This document shows positions 1 to 12,079 of a stretch of DNA of 64,000 nucleotides, one piece after another. Source of the DNA: Malus domestica (Eukaryota; Streptophyta; Magnoliopsida; Rosales; Rosaceae); contig NC_091670.1 of assembly GCF_042453785.1 (NCBI RefSeq), forward strand, positions 37,335,501 to 37,399,500, read 5' to 3'. The stretch's first letter is position 1. Each line of letters opens with the position of its first letter. The position numbers and the translations under genes were made by a program. Below the pieces are notes generated by a model. That model was given only the letters and a program-made list of their open reading frames with translations. It was not told the DNA's origin and ran no database searches.

Positions 1-627
1 CTAATTTATATATTTAAAAAAAAATGAGAAAATTTATACCCAAAATGAGTTTCTTGTATCCTAAATTTGTCACTCTCTTACTAAAGATAAGGCGTCAATT
101 ATGTTGGCTTTGACCGTGGTTAATTGGTCATGGCACAGGTTGGGAAAAAGCTTTGCAAGCGACCGTGGATGGGCATATAAGAGCAAGTCCACCCCTCCTT
201 TTCAAGGGGCAACCCAAACAAGCTGAGCTAAGTAAAAAGAAGGAGGTCCGACTGCTCATTTGGGCCAGAATCGCTGAACTCAGCGCCTGAGGGAGTGTCA
301 CGTCAGAATGACTGGAAAATTGCACCCACAGTCCCCATTTTTTCGAGTATTATTACTATAGCTAATTGAATTCCAAACTTACAGATTTACGCTATTAGTA
401 TGAATTTTCCTTTTGTCAAGGGACATACTCATACTATTGTGTACAAGTAAATCAATCCATAGATGGATAGATTACAATGTTTGTATAAATTATGTTCTTT
501 TTTCCTTGAGGTAATCGAGCCTTTCAATTCTTGATAGCTTTGACAAACTAATGAACCATTCTTCGTGGGCGCAAATAAAGTATGCATGTTGCTTTACCTA
601 GTTTGTACCGAAATTTACATTAGTTCC
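1..627. other. Intergenic, no gene seen
   Basis: AT-rich sequence without a convincing coding region. The only open frame, on the minus strand at about 128-325, has no recognisable domain and starts in a short GC-richer patch that resembles MITE sequence (it contains agagcaagtccaccc). I see no promoter or RNA gene here. Confidence 0.6.
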
Positions 628-630
628 TTA

Positions 631-1198
631 GACCATCTCCAATACTTGGGTTAAAATCTAAAATTTTTAGCCCAGAAAATTTAGGATTTTAGGTTTTAGC
701 CCAGAAACAGTCCTAAATTTTTTAGCCTAAAATTATTAAAGAATAAATTTAGGCTAATTTTTTCTTTTAAAGTAATTTTAAAAAAAAATTATGTACACTA
801 TCATAATTTAATTTTATGAACATTTTAACCCAAAAATATTTAAATTCCGATAAATATTGAAAAATCATTAAATTTGGGTGAATTTTGAGTTAAATAATTT
901 TTTTTATTATTTTAGCCATTGGATTTAAATTTGAGCCGTTACATCTTTTTTTTACTATTAGATTTGATTATATTCGATCTCAGCCGTTGAATTCAATAAA
1001 TCCTGGAAGACATGCCCATGTGGGTGAGGTCCTGCTGGTGGTGCCCACACCATTTTTTGGGCTAAATCTTGGGGGAAATTTGGCTTTTGTTTGGCTTTTA
1101 GCTTTTAGCCAACACATTTAGCATGGGTTGAGTTGGGGGGGGGAATAAAACCTAAAAAATAGCATTTAGCCCAAGTTGGGTTTGGTCTCAGAGACCTC
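631..1198. mobile_element. Degraded MITE, PIF/Harbinger-like
   Basis: The block opens with GACCATCTCCAATACTTGGG directly after a TTA and closes before another TTA (628-630 and 1199-1201), which fits the 3-bp target duplication of PIF/Harbinger elements. The ends are only partly inverted: ACTTGGGTTAAA on the left is echoed by tttagcccaagt on the right. The interior is dominated by repeats of ttagccca and tgggctaaa in both orientations. No transposase is present, so it is non-autonomous. Confidence 0.5.
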
Positions 1199-1958
1199 TT
1201 ACTGATAAAAGAATGTTCGGGAGAACTGGAGAAGTTGTTCATCTTGATAGAGAAGTGGTACAATGTGGTCTACCAAAATGTACTCTACAAACACTTTACT
1301 AAAACACAGTAGGAACTTTAAATAACATTTTGTATAACAGCAATGAAAAATGAGGAGAATTGGATTCATATGGCTTGTATGTTGTACATTGAATAGCAAT
1401 GATTAATTCGTAAGAGTATAAGCATTCAGAGTATATAAAAAGGACATAATTATTTCCACATATTAAAGGAAAAATTGTTTGAGTGTTACTATTTGGACAC
1501 GTAAAATTAACTTATTTATTATTTATTAACATACTGTCCAACCAAATTATATTAGACAGTGTGTCGACAAAGTGTACGTACATGCTAGTTTATGTTTCTC
1601 AATATTCTTTTTGAAATTATTTTAGCTCTTGAATTTTCTTAATTTTTAATGTATGACATTTTTTTTTTAATTTTCACAATTCTTATTTTGAATGTATCAC
1701 GTTTTTCTTAATTTCCACAATTCTATTTTGAGCTTAGAAAGACACTTAAATAGATTCGAAACTTCCAACATGTTAGTCAACCTAGTTAATTAGTATTGGA
1801 AACATTTCCAGAAATAATAGGAATAAGCACGTTAATTAAACTTAATCACTAATTTAATCATTAACAAACATGTCATATGATTTACAAGGTTTAAAAATTT
1901 AGTTATCTTAACATTATCCAAACTATAAATGTATATTTATCACATCATTGAGAACAAG

Positions 1959-2152
1959 AAAGGATCCTCGCCATATCCCTTTTCTGAGGATCCGAGGATG
2001 CTCCAATGACATCCGTTCATATTACATCGTGCAGCCAATTTTTATCAGGTACTGTTTATATTTAATTTTAAATAAAAAAATTACAATGATAACAGTACGA
2101 TTTATGATAAACATATGTGATTGGAAGATCCCCACAGGAAGGATCCTCCTGG
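1959..2152. repeat. Possible short inverted-repeat element (aggatcctc ends)
   Basis: Both ends carry AAGGATCCTC-like sequence in inverted orientation around about 190 bp of AT-rich DNA, and related aggatcc motifs recur inside. The termini resemble those of the element at 49136-49492. No clean target duplication is visible, so the boundaries are approximate. Confidence 0.3.
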
Positions 2153-2557
2153 ATTTAGAACAGAGAGAAGACAAGATAAAACACAGATCGAACTTCTGCA
2201 TTAAAAATATTTCACAGAGTGAAGAAAGATAGAAGAAACATAAACCAGCTGAGCTCGAAGGGCTACCTACACTCCAAAAGCTACAAGCTGATCTCCGATC
2301 ATCATCATCATCAAAACCTAATTACCGTACCCAAAGGATGACCGTAAAAAAAAACAAAAACAAAAACAAAACAAAAAAAATCTACCCATCTGCTTAGCAA
2401 AACCAAGAAAGTTTTTAGGGTTTAAAAATATTCCAGGAGAAAATCCGGGGACATTGTCTGCTTCTCTACAAATCCCTCTGGTAATGTCTCCCTTCCCTAT
2501 TTTCACCCATCCCTAACAACACTGTCACCACTTTGCTTCTTTTTTTCACCGTTCTAT

Positions 2558-4369
2558 CTATGCCTGATTTACCAAGTCCTTCGATTCTATAAACGTCCCA
2601 TGAAACCCGTAGGGTACCCTTGAAGGTAACTTTACCGTAGCCTCCAACTTCATATTTACCGCGTTAACAATCTGAAGCTCCGACTTCCATTTCTTCTCGT
2701 CGTGAACGAACGTCAGAATGTAACCTTCGTCCTCCGACGCGCCCTCGGCCGTGCTCGGCACGAAAAACGGCTCACCACCGTACTTCTTATCGCCGTAAAA
2801 AAACTTTTTCACCTCCCCGGTGAAAAGATCTACTTTGGCAAAACCCGAAACTTTCGGCCACGGTTCGGCAATTGCGAGGTAAGCGAACCGAGTTTTCCTA
2901 CCAAGTCGGTTCCTGTTCACCATTCCCGCCTCCAAATTCACGGCGTCCGACTCAGACAAAATCGCCCGCCGAGTCGACTCGCCGGTTTTCAAATTGAGCC
3001 GGATTTCGGACAGCACGCTTTTGAGGTTCTCACCGCACTCGTTGAAGATTGAGTCGGGGGGAGTCATGCAGGATCCAATCACAACGATCTCGTCCGACTC
3101 GGGCTCCTCCCACGCGTTCCAGAGGTGGAAGCAGAACGTGTCGGGAGAGTCAACCCAGATGATGTCGTCGGCGTTCTCCTCATTCTTCTTAAGAATTCCG
3201 AACCGCGACATCTTGGTCTTGTCGTAGATCACAGGAGACCCACCCGTGATCATCTCTCCGAGCTTGAACACCACCTGCTGGTCCGGGATCACGACGTAGT
3301 TCTCGGTGATCGCGAAGTCATGCATCATGGTGGGCCCTGCCAATGGGATCTCCACGTCCGGGGATTTCGCGCCATTGGGGGAGAAGTGGAAGTATTTTAA
3401 ATACGGCTTCTGAACGACGTCGTAGCTGAGGGAGTGGAGAGAGCCGGACTCCGGGTCGACCTTTGGGTGTGCGATCATTGTTGACCCCAGCTGGCTGTCG
3501 AAATCGTAACGACCGACCGTTTCGAGGTCCCCGGATTTAGTGACCCGGACCTGGTACGGCAAGTCGTCTTCCGACATGGCTAAGAGGCGGCCGTTGTGGT
3601 AGACTAGGCCGGCGTTTGCGACGCCTGTGCCCTGGTTTTTATCGAGGAGGCCTAAAGCCCCACGTGCGAAAAATAAGAGGAGGCGAGCGATGCCGGAGTG
3701 GCCGTGGAGCTCGCCGATGGCTTTGGGGAAAACTGGTCGCCCCATTTCCCTTTCTTGGACGAGCCTCTGAGTCTCGGTGAACCGGCAGGCGTAGCTGGCA
3801 GAACCGGAATCGATGCTGACGGCGTGAACCATGCCGTCGCCGTCGAAAAGGTGGTGCCCGGCCACGGGCTCGTGTAATGGGTTGGCGCCGTTGCGGACGT
3901 AGACGCCGTTAATGCAGTCGGGTATGGTGCCGGTAACGGGTAAGGAGTGGCGGACGGCTTGCTCCGGCACAGGAGCGTAATTTCCGGCCATTTGGACACG
4001 TGGGTCTGAGGTTTTGGGAAGTGGGTTTTGGCGCTCACGTGAGACTAATGCTCCTTCGACCACGTCGATCGCCATGGCAGCTGCTTTCTGTAGTAAATTC
4101 CACTGTGGAAGCTGACGTGTTTTGGGTTTTGCTGGAGTGGCTTCCTTGGTAATTACTGGTGTGTTGTAGGGTGGTTTTGGGAAGTGAAGAACTGAGGGAG
4201 ATCGTAAAGCACAGTGAATGATACTCGAATTTCTACGGTTTTTGCTGCTCTTCAAGGAGATGGACCTTTTGGAGAAGCCCATAGGATCCACTACTGATGA
4301 AGAAGAAGAGAAAGAGAGATGCATTTGTGCCCAACTATTAGAGTTAGGTGCTTTTGGAAGAGTTGACAT
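2558..4369 (-). CDS. NCED: 9-cis-epoxycarotenoid dioxygenase (NCED), chloroplast
   Basis: Intronless gene for a 603-residue carotenoid cleavage dioxygenase. NCEDs cleave 9-cis-violaxanthin or 9'-cis-neoxanthin to xanthoxin, the committed step of abscisic acid synthesis, in plastids. All four iron-binding histidines stand in their family contexts: IAHPK (about residue 301), MMHDF (350), [11 protein letters not shown] (415) and YGFHGTF (590). EDDLPYQV and [12 protein letters not shown] are further family blocks. Residues 1 to about 55 are rich in Ser and basic residues, as in a transit peptide. The frame stays open upstream to a TTG at 4435, but the first ATG is at 4369 and gives the usual NCED length, so I chose it. 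The gene is GC-rich against AT-rich flanks, as is usual for NCEDs. I cannot assign an exact paralogue; NCED1/3/5 type is likely. CCD1 and CCD4 are less likely because the match to NCED is nearly continuous. Confidence 0.96.
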   Translation of the reverse strand: MSTLPKAPNSNSWAQMHLSFSSSSSVVDPMGFSKRSISLKSSKNRRNSSIIHCALRSPSVLHFPKPPYNTPVITKEATPAKPKTRQLPQWNLLQKAAAMAIDVVEGALVSRERQNPLPKTSDPRVQMAGNYAPVPEQAVRHSLPVTGTIPDCINGVYVRNGANPLHEPVAGHHLFDGDGMVHAVSIDSGSASYACRFTETQRLVQEREMGRPVFPKAIGELHGHSGIARLLLFFARGALGLLDKNQGTGVANAGLVYHNGRLLAMSEDDLPYQVRVTKSGDLETVGRYDFDSQLGSTMIAHPKVDPESGSLHSLSYDVVQKPYLKYFHFSPNGAKSPDVEIPLAGPTMMHDFAITENYVVIPDQQVVFKLGEMITGGSPVIYDKTKMSRFGILKKNEENADDIIWVDSPDTFCFHLWNAWEEPESDEIVVIGSCMTPPDSIFNECGENLKSVLSEIRLNLKTGESTRRAILSESDAVNLEAGMVNRNRLGRKTRFAYLAIAEPWPKVSGFAKVDLFTGEVKKFFYGDKKYGGEPFFVPSTAEGASEDEGYILTFVHDEKKWKSELQIVNAVNMKLEATVKLPSRVPYGFHGTFIESKDLVNQA

Positions 4370-4436
4370 AGCTTTGTGTATGCTTACGGAGGTTTTTGTG
4401 TTTTTGCTTTCGTTAAAACCTCTGGGTGAAAGCAAA

Positions 4437-4464
4437 GAGAAGAGAGAGAGAGAGAGAGAGAGAG
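4437..4464 (-). repeat. (GA/CT)n microsatellite in NCED leader
   Basis: A perfect GA run on the plus strand, so CU repeats in the NCED 5' untranslated region between the putative TATA box and the ATG. Such pyrimidine tracts are common in plant leaders. Confidence 0.85.
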
Positions 4465-4506
4465 GAAGTGAGAGGTTTGGGGAGAAAGGAAGTAGGAAAT
4501 GTGGAG

Positions 4507-4514
4507 TATAAATA
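4507..4514 (-). promoter_or_regulatory. Probable TATA box of NCED
   Basis: Plus-strand tataaata reads TATTTATA on the gene strand, about 140 bp before the ATG at 4369. With a normal 25-35 bp spacing, the leader would start near 4475 and include the CT run. No other TATA-like site lies closer. Confidence 0.55.
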
Positions 4515-4628
4515 GAGTTGGGAGGGGAGGTGAAAAGAGAAGTTGTTTATTTGTGAAGGAGGTGCAGTCCACCTCAGACATCTTGAGAGAAGACCACGTA
4601 TTGTGTTGGATTGGTGGGAAGGACGTTT

Positions 4629-4899
4629 GTACCACATTTTTATATCACTTTAGGTGGCATTTGATGTGGATAGCCACATCATTTGAATTAATCAAATTTT
4701 TTAATTTAGTTCATTATTTAATAAACTAATAATTAAGAAAAACTAGTTAATTAAATGATGATTGTGGTATACGAGAAGTCTTTCTCCTTCATTTCCTTGG
4801 GTTTTGCAAATTTTTCAAATAATGTGGCTGTTCACATCAGATGCCACCTAAGGTGATATAGAAATGTAGTATGAAAATATGGTATGGATAACATTACTC
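4629..4899. mobile_element. MITE in NCED upstream region
   Basis: Inverted arms of about 55 bp. The left arm at 4629 reads GTACCACATTTTTATATCAC and continues TTTAGGTGGCATTTGATGTG. The reverse complement of the right arm, near 4820-4875, carries tatatcaccttaggtggcat and then ctgatgtg. The right side ends in ATTACTC, the reverse of the GAGTAAT end of neighbouring elements; the left terminus looks truncated. It lies within 120 bp of the NCED TATA box. Confidence 0.65.
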
Positions 4900-5087
4900 T
4901 TTGGGAATTGACATTTGAATTAAGACTATGAGAGGGTGCAATTCCAATTTTTTCTTCTTTTTCTTCCTCAAACAAAACGAAAATGAAAAAAAATGGGTGA
5001 TACGACATAATTTTAACCATACATCAAGACGAGAGCAAAACTTACATGATATGAAGCGTTATAGTAGGCGATGCACTATTGTTACTA

Positions 5088-5257
5088 AAATAATACTAGA
5101 GAGACTAAATTTGTAAATAAATTTTTGTAAACTAAATGATATAGAAGTTGATGATTTGATTATTCCTTAAGTATTGATAAATGTTCACATTTCCTATTGG
5201 TGACAAATCATTTGATTTGCAAATTTTATCTACAAATTTATCTCCATAGCATTACTC
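5088..5257. mobile_element. 170-bp MULE-type MITE, copy 1
   Basis: Ends are AATACTAGAGAGACTAAATT and an inverted counterpart ending ATTACTC. It is flanked by TTGTTACTA (5079-5087) and TTGTTATTA (5258-5266), a 9-bp target duplication with one mismatch. It matches the element at 8563-8731 in length and terminal sequence. No coding capacity. Confidence 0.65.
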
Positions 5258-5266
5258 TTGTTATTA

Positions 5267-7805
5267 AGTTTAGTCTTTTCTTAAAAAGAGAGTCAAACAC
5301 AAAATATCAGTGAATGTAGATTCTAACAAAATTCTATTCTTACCACACATTTGTATCATCCCTCTAATAGAGATAAGATCCATATGTGCAGGTGAGTCCT
5401 ACATGTCTTAAATGATACAAATAATGGTACATATATGTAATAAGGGTGGCATTACTTTGATTCTAATAATGAACTGAACTACAAAAGACCAGATGGGTTT
5501 TACTTTGAAGCAAAACGAATGAATAATTGGGTTATTTTTTATTGGGTCCTAGAATTAGGGACCAATAAAATAAGAGTAAGAGAGAGGAAACACAATGACA
5601 CATGCATGCCCACAAAAAAGGAAAGGATGATCAAGGAGATAGGATGGAGTGTGAAGATTACAGAAATCGTGACCATGTCCGGCACCAGTCTCCACCGCAA
5701 GTCCAAGTGATGCCCTTTTTTATGCAACTCCGCGTCCCTCCCTCTTCAGGCCCTCATGGTAAGGTCACCCCACCCCACGTGGCCGTTTTTTACTCTCTTT
5801 CCACCACTAAAATCGTGGTCAAATCGTTGCCCCCACACCTCCCTCTCATCCCTCCCACTGTCCCACGTCACACGTACATATATTATACCAAAGTAACACA
5901 TAAGTGATCGCATTTTTAGTTACATAAGTTAATCACAATACATGATAAGTGATATATGATGTAGCAGTTGGTTTATATGACACGAGCTTCTTAAGAATGC
6001 ACTAAAAAGATACTTATATAACTTACAAACGCTTTCGTCATTGAGAAACATTTTGGTTGTTTTAAAAATATTGTCAAATAGAATTTGAGTGTGATAACTT
6101 ACAGAGTAGTTGAAAATCAAGCGAAAAAGAACATGTATATGATCTGTTTAGCCATTTCCACTATCCATTTGGTTATGGAAACATCTTCCTTGCAAAGCAA
6201 GAGTAAGACTGCATACAATAGATGTTCAGATTCTCGCAAGCTGAGAACCTTATTGGTTTGAGATCGCACATATTATTATGAAATGAAACCATGTCATGGT
6301 CTATATCAACATCCATGGCCCCCCTATGTGACTATAGCACGTTCCCGACCCTTTTTTTTATTGTAAATGTTGTGTCCAATTGATTTAATTCAAAACTTTC
6401 TTTTTGTCTAGATATGGTAATTGTTGCGACCATAGTGTTGTCTTTTTTATTGTCATATTTATACCATATAGGTTGTGTTTCTTTGCATTAAAAATCGCAA
6501 CCAAATTTTTCCATCATATCTCAACCGCTATCATGGAAAAGCAATAAAAAATAAATAAAAATGGATCGATCTTTCTTGACCTCTTATCATGATACACTGC
6601 TTAATCAAGGTTACAAATACTAATTAAATCATGCATGCACTTTTAAGGTTTAGGATGGTATAAACATATATATATATATGTATGTATGTATGTATGTATT
6701 TATTGTTCACATCATGTATATAGCTTGACAAGATTGAAGAATGAATGGTTATTTATTTTCTGTTTTATTTGCTTTTTTTTTTTATCACTGTATTTATTTG
6801 CTGAAAATTATATATGAAAGAGAGTTGCATCATGCATGAGTTTACATATATAATTATAAATTTTAAGAGACTCCAAACTCAAGTGGTTAAGATGATTTAT
6901 CATTATATATCCGAGGTGCTGCGTCCCCAAAATGCGAATGGTTATCTTCTTAGTATTGGGAGGTCCCTAGGGATTTGAGTAATGATGGGATCGAAGGTCG
7001 AAATTTGGTGTGTGATTTGTAGTTTGGTGAACATATCCAGGACCCCAAGATGGGCTTCTGGTTGCTGTCCAATATCAAAGCTACCGGAGGCACTTGCCAG
7101 GGACACCGGAGGCACTTTCGAGGGCCACTGGACAAAGACGGATGATAAAGATGGCTGATGGTGTATGATCTTCATCTCTCCATTATCCATAACATATCTT
7201 CAATTTGTTTAAGCAACTGTTCTTGTATTTTGCCTGTTGGAGAAGACTTATAAAAATTCACCTAGGTTAGAGTTGGGACTTCCTTCTTTAATTTTAATTA
7301 ACAGGATAACCTAACTGAAGTAATGTACTTGATTTTCAAAGTATCTCGAATGCTTCTCCTCTTTTTCGTTGCATGCATAGCAAGAAAAGTCTATTACTCA
7401 CAATTAACAGCAGTTTACAAGAGTCTATATCATCATTTTTCACTGGATTTATCATTTTTGTCAGACACTTGAAAAAATTAAAAAGAATACAAGGATGATG
7501 CATCCAACAACAAGCAGAGACTCAGAGTCATTTTCATTTTACACACGGTAAAAGCTCAAATGAAACAAAAGAAGGAACCACATGTACTGCTTTATTTACT
7601 GGGTTCGTTTTAGATCCTATTTCTTAACAAAGTTTGTTACCTTAAAAATCAGTTAGAACCCTATCATGGTTAACCAAAATGCTCTAATTAATAGTAGTTT
7701 AATTACCTGATTTTCAAGTGAATATTTCAATATCAGTAACCAATAAATGGCATGACACGTGTATTCACTTTTGAAAATTACGTTGTAAATTAATTGCATG
7801 CCTTG
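5267..7805. other. Intergenic, repeats only
   Basis: No gene recognised. Around 6190-6262 the plus strand carries a decayed SINE tail (gcaaagcaagagtaagactg, acaatagatg) like one near 10025-10095. A short microsatellite (tatatatg then repeated tatg) lies at about 6667-6700. The open frames at 5519-5907 and 6942-7190 lack domains, good ATG context and splice signals, and I treat them as chance. Confidence 0.55.
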
Positions 7806-7814
7806 TTAAGCTTG

Positions 7815-7859
7815 GGATAATGCTAGGGTTTGCCAAATTTGATCTCCCTAGCATTAACT
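7815..7859. mobile_element. 45-bp MITE deletion derivative with perfect 9-bp TSD
   Basis: Forty-five bases with inverted ends: GGATAATGCTAGGG on the left, and CCCTAGCATTAACT on the right, whose reverse complement AGTTAATGCTAGGG agrees over the last 11 bases. The element is bracketed by identical TTAAGCTTG at 7806-7814 and 7860-7868. The termini and the internal ccaaattt match the 170-bp family at 5088 and 8563, so it is best read as an internally deleted member. Confidence 0.7.
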
Positions 7860-8013
7860 TTAAGCTTGAACTCTGCAATCTACGGGCTAGTAATTAGGAG
7901 GCAATAATATATTTTCCAGAACAAATATTTATAAAATCTCCTTCCTATTATGACCATAGATTTCGGGAAAAAAAAGCTCATTTCATTTGCAAACAAGAAC
8001 TATAAACATATAG

Positions 8014-8149
8014 TTTTTTTTTTTTCCGAGTCGAGTGATAATGTTAGTAAGTTAAATGTTAGATTAACCACCGACAGAGTTCGAACTCACGCTGTCATGC
8101 AAAGACACAACATTTTTCCACCATTGTGGTAAAAGAGCCACATTCAACA
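8014..8149 (-). mobile_element. tRNA-derived SINE with target duplication
   Basis: Read on the minus strand, the element starts at 8149 and contains an A-box-like stretch (taccacaatggtgg, about 8118-8131) and a B box (gagttcgaactc, about 8079-8090). It ends in a 12-base A tail (T run at 8014-8025). It is flanked by ATAAACATATAG at 8002-8013 and again at 8150-8161, a perfect 12-bp target duplication typical of LINE-mobilised SINEs. Confidence 0.85.
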
Positions 8150-8562
8150 ATAAACATATAGTTAACTTTAACGTAATCAAACGTACATGATTTCTTCCTT
8201 ATAATTTCAAATAGAGCAGTGCAAAATGATTTTTATTTTTTCTTTTAACTATCAAGTGTTATCAATGTCAAGGACTTCTCTTTCGCATGAGCTACTATGG
8301 TAGGAAATAGTCACTCCATTTCCAGCCTTACTACTGTGGACCTTGATAGTAATTTTGTCATGGGTCTTCCTCTGTCCTTGTACTGGACTTAGAGAGTTTT
8401 GTAATTCATTCTGTTAAGAAGGATAGAGAGGATAAGATTTAGTTTTAGGTTCTGTTATATTGTTAAGTGTAAAATGATCTCTCTTTCCCTCTCTTCTTTA
8501 CGAAATCTTTCTCCAAATATTCATCAATGAAAGTCATTTTTTTTCTTCATCTTTTCGCTATA

Positions 8563-8731
8563 GAGTAATGCTAGAGACCAAATCTTTAAACCAAATTTGC
8601 AAATTATATGATATGTCACAAATAATAAATAAACATGTTAATCAACACTTAAGTAATAATTCGATTATCTTTAACCACATCATTTGGTTTTCAAAATTTT
8701 GTTTAAAAATTTGGATTGTCTAATATTACCC
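8563..8731. mobile_element. 169-bp MULE-type MITE, copy 2
   Basis: Starts GAGTAATGCTAGAGACCAAA and ends with the inverse, GGATTGTCTAATATTACCC. It is flanked by identical TTTCGCTATA at 8553-8562 and 8732-8741, a 9-10 bp duplication expected of Mutator-like transposition. Same family as 5088-5257. No open frame. Confidence 0.8.
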
Positions 8732-8741
8732 TTTCGCTATA

Positions 8742-10920
8742 TATCTCAACAACATGGAACATGCGATACACGTTTAATTACTACGTACGTCGACCGCCCA
8801 TGACAAAAAACATCAAAGTGAGTAGGAAAATTTTGAAGGCGACAAGATCGGATAGCATCATCGACACCATGAGTGCTTGGTGAAATGATGAAAGGGTAAT
8901 TGCATGGCAATACTAGTAGCATCCAACATACAACTTGCAAAAATCTTTTAGGAAAAATGTTGCAGTCTTAAGCAATTTGTGAAGAGCCATGACACTTCAC
9001 TGTCCTAGCTCATATGATCTGATTGGCTTTGACAAATGACAATGACAAACCACCCAATTACTTGCTTCACAATTCGGGGACAAATGGTACCAAAGCACAG
9101 CATTAAACGGATTTGTAGCTTGCATTGTATGCCGTCCATATATAAGAGCCACCGGATGCCTATAGGAAAATGAAAATTGGGCCAAGTAAGTTAAATGAAA
9201 ATAATCTCTCATGAAAACCCTAGCACCAACTCCCCGACCAACTTGCAAACTTTGCAGTGCTTAATTTGGTCATTATTTGATAGAATTAAACCCAACATAT
9301 CGAAAGAAAAAAAACCCAACATAAGTTAGATTCTTTATTTTACAAGAATTGTATTTTAATGTATTTTAAATTTCCTACATTTTAAGGAATTTTAATCCTT
9401 AAAGTTCAAGGCTTGTGATGTTTATATGAAGGGATTACCCTATGAATAAAATCACCCATTCAATCTAATATTTCTTCATGATATCAATTTAATATTTCTT
9501 AGTTATAATGCATATGATTGGGCGTAAACATATGTAAGTGATTTTTAAGTCCGCTGTCAAATCTCATGACTCGAACATTGTTTCTAAGCAACTTTTTAAT
9601 TACTTAGGCCAAAAAGTAAAAAAAATAGAATTGGACAATGGTTTTAATCGTTCAAACAACCGAGACTAGTCAAGGAAAATGTTGCAGTCCACTAGTAAAA
9701 AGAAAGACACTTAATTTTCGTTGGCCATGCAAATAGATATAGGCCCTGTCCACATCTCATCCGACTGGCTTTGGCATGGACAAACCACACAAATCGCTTC
9801 ACAATACGTACGGGGACAGAAAGTACTACTACAGGGAAGCACTTATAGTGACAGACACATCTACCTTGGCGGAAATGAATGGTTTGTGCTCAGTTCAAAT
9901 TTTGCTTCCAGTTTACAGTTATGTTTTCATAACATTCGATTTTGGATTCTCCTTTGACATCCTCACACAAAATTTAGGTGCGGCTATTATTATTATTATT
10001 ATTATTATTAAAAATAGTCTATTTGCAAAGTAAGAATAATCTGAGTACAATAGATGTTTCTCTTCCGATACTCGCAGAGCGAAAAATCTAATTAGCTTAT
10101 GACGTTTTTATTATAATTATTATTGTCCAATTTAGAAACTTGAGTGCCAACTTTTGTGCGTGGAATTTGAACTCATAGCATCTCAACTCAAAAGTGGGTA
10201 TTCTTCTTTTGGCCCACTAATTCTGGAATAGTATTAATCAAAACTCGTTTTGTGTGTCGGTTTTGGTTTCTCCGTGTTACTTGTATATAACATTTATTTT
10301 TTCGCTATGTTCTTCCCTTTATTTAGTAGTAGTAGATGTATCAATATATTATTAACCTGAAAACGCACCACCTAGCTTGGGTAAGGCCTTAAACGCGTAT
10401 GTCTTAAAATTAATTATTTAGTAGAGTGGATTACCCAAAATCATGAAAAACTTAGGATAACTAAGTTAGCGCTCCACGAAGCCGGGCAAATCACATGTTA
10501 GCACCCAAAAGTTTAATTATTTAAACCATATAAACTAAACCAAAGTACTATAATTATAACATGAACCAATAATGAATTAACGGATGGATTAAAGCACAGA
10601 AACCTGATTATTTCAAATGGAGAAGTTGGTTATTGTGGTAGTTAGCAGTTGGCACATGAAAACACAAGAAAGCGAATGACTATAATTTAGAGCAATAATA
10701 GTTGATTAGTGCAGTCATTAATTGAGATTTTAGAAAGTGGTTTCTGATGATGACAAATTATTAGCAATATTAATCAAGCTGCAATTAATTGGATTCATGG
10801 ACGGTACCACCAACTCTTGATAGTTGAAACTATGCAAATATGATCAATACAAATTAAGTAAAAGCAAGTTAAACCATTATTTTAAAAGATAAGAAAAAGG
10901 AAAGGTGAGGAACAAATATG
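8742..10920. other. Intergenic, no gene seen
   Basis: AT-rich sequence with a short TTA/ATT microsatellite at about 9983-10011 and, at 10023-10095, a decayed SINE tail similar to that near 6190. Open frames at 8746-8940, 8997-9248 and 9721-10033 show no known domain; the last is extended by the ATT repeat translated as poly-Ile. Confidence 0.55.

Positions 10921-10973
<53 letters not shown>
10921..10973. repeat. (TA)n(TG)n microsatellite
   Basis: Five TA units followed by about 21 TG units. It creates a His-Thr repeat in a minus-strand open frame that I do not regard as a gene. Confidence 0.95.
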
Positions 10974-10975
<2 letters not shown>

Positions 10976-12079
10976 AGATGCTACCAGTTTCAATCGCAGA
11001 AGGTATGATGTTCCTTGTGAGGTCTGATAACCAATGAATTTAGTGGTTAAAGATTGGAAAAGATCATATAGGAATTTAATCAAGAACTTGGTTGTAATTG
11101 CTGTTATACAAATTTCCATACGAGGGAGAAACAATTGACACCCATGTTTTATGATTAAACATAGCCTGTCAATCGTAGTGTTCAACAACCCTAATGACTG
11201 AGACAACATATGCAGTACGTAGTTTATGATACTATATGGCCAAAAAAAAATATTATAATGATTTATATTAGTGATGAATCATATATTGAAGATTTTGGAT
11301 GCAAATAAGGAACTTAAAACTAATTACTACTATGATGAACTGTTTGAGATAATAGAGGGTTTTTTTATATATTTTTTTATATAGGCGATAGTTTGCATTA
11401 AGTTAATTTAAATTACGGAAAAAGATACTTAAACTTGAGTGTCATAAAAGAATATATACATTGGGTTAACTAATTTAACTAAGCCTAATTCTACAAGGAT
11501 TATATAATATGAATTTTGTTATATTGTATATAACTATATATATTAAGAAGGCAAGAGATCAAAACCCCCACGAATCTACGAGGTTACTAGTCAGTGACCT
11601 CCAAGGAAGGGTTGGCTGAAAAGCACATCATGTAGTGTTCGGTTCCATTCTTCCCACGTGCACACACGGTTGCACATGTGCACACGCACATTAGAGAAAC
11701 CCTAGTCTTTGATTTGTTACACTATTAAAGTGTTCAACTTTGTTGATCCATCGTAACTCTAACTCATTATATGACTTCTGGTTAGAGGTTGTAAGAATGT
11801 GGAACTCTTTTTACCTTCGCATGTAGACAATCAAATTGAGTGACGTGAAACACGTGTGGTCGTTGAGCTTCATATGTGAGCCAACCTCCTTTGATATCAT
11901 GAAGGAAATTGAGGTTCTACCTTAAAACCAATTAGCAATATGGTGAGTAGCCTAACTTTTTATAAGCCCTTTCAAGATTTCACCTTTCACCGATGTGTGA
12001 GACTCTTTAACCTTGTTTAGTATTGATGTATAAGAATGCATGATTACATTCTCCATTAGATTAATTAATGTTTGTCATC
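10974..12079. other. Intergenic, no gene seen
   Basis: AT-rich DNA without recognisable coding sequence. A short run of cacacgtg-like words (cacgtgcacacacggttgcac) lies at about 11655-11690. I find no domain, RNA gene or bounded repeat. Confidence 0.5.

Noticed and set aside
2702..3400. Plus-strand frames antisense to NCED
   Set aside because: Shadows of the GC-rich NCED coding strand, without domains or gene signals.
4370..4435. In-frame extension of NCED upstream to a TTG
   Set aside because: No ATG in the extension; the first ATG at 4369 gives a normal-length protein.
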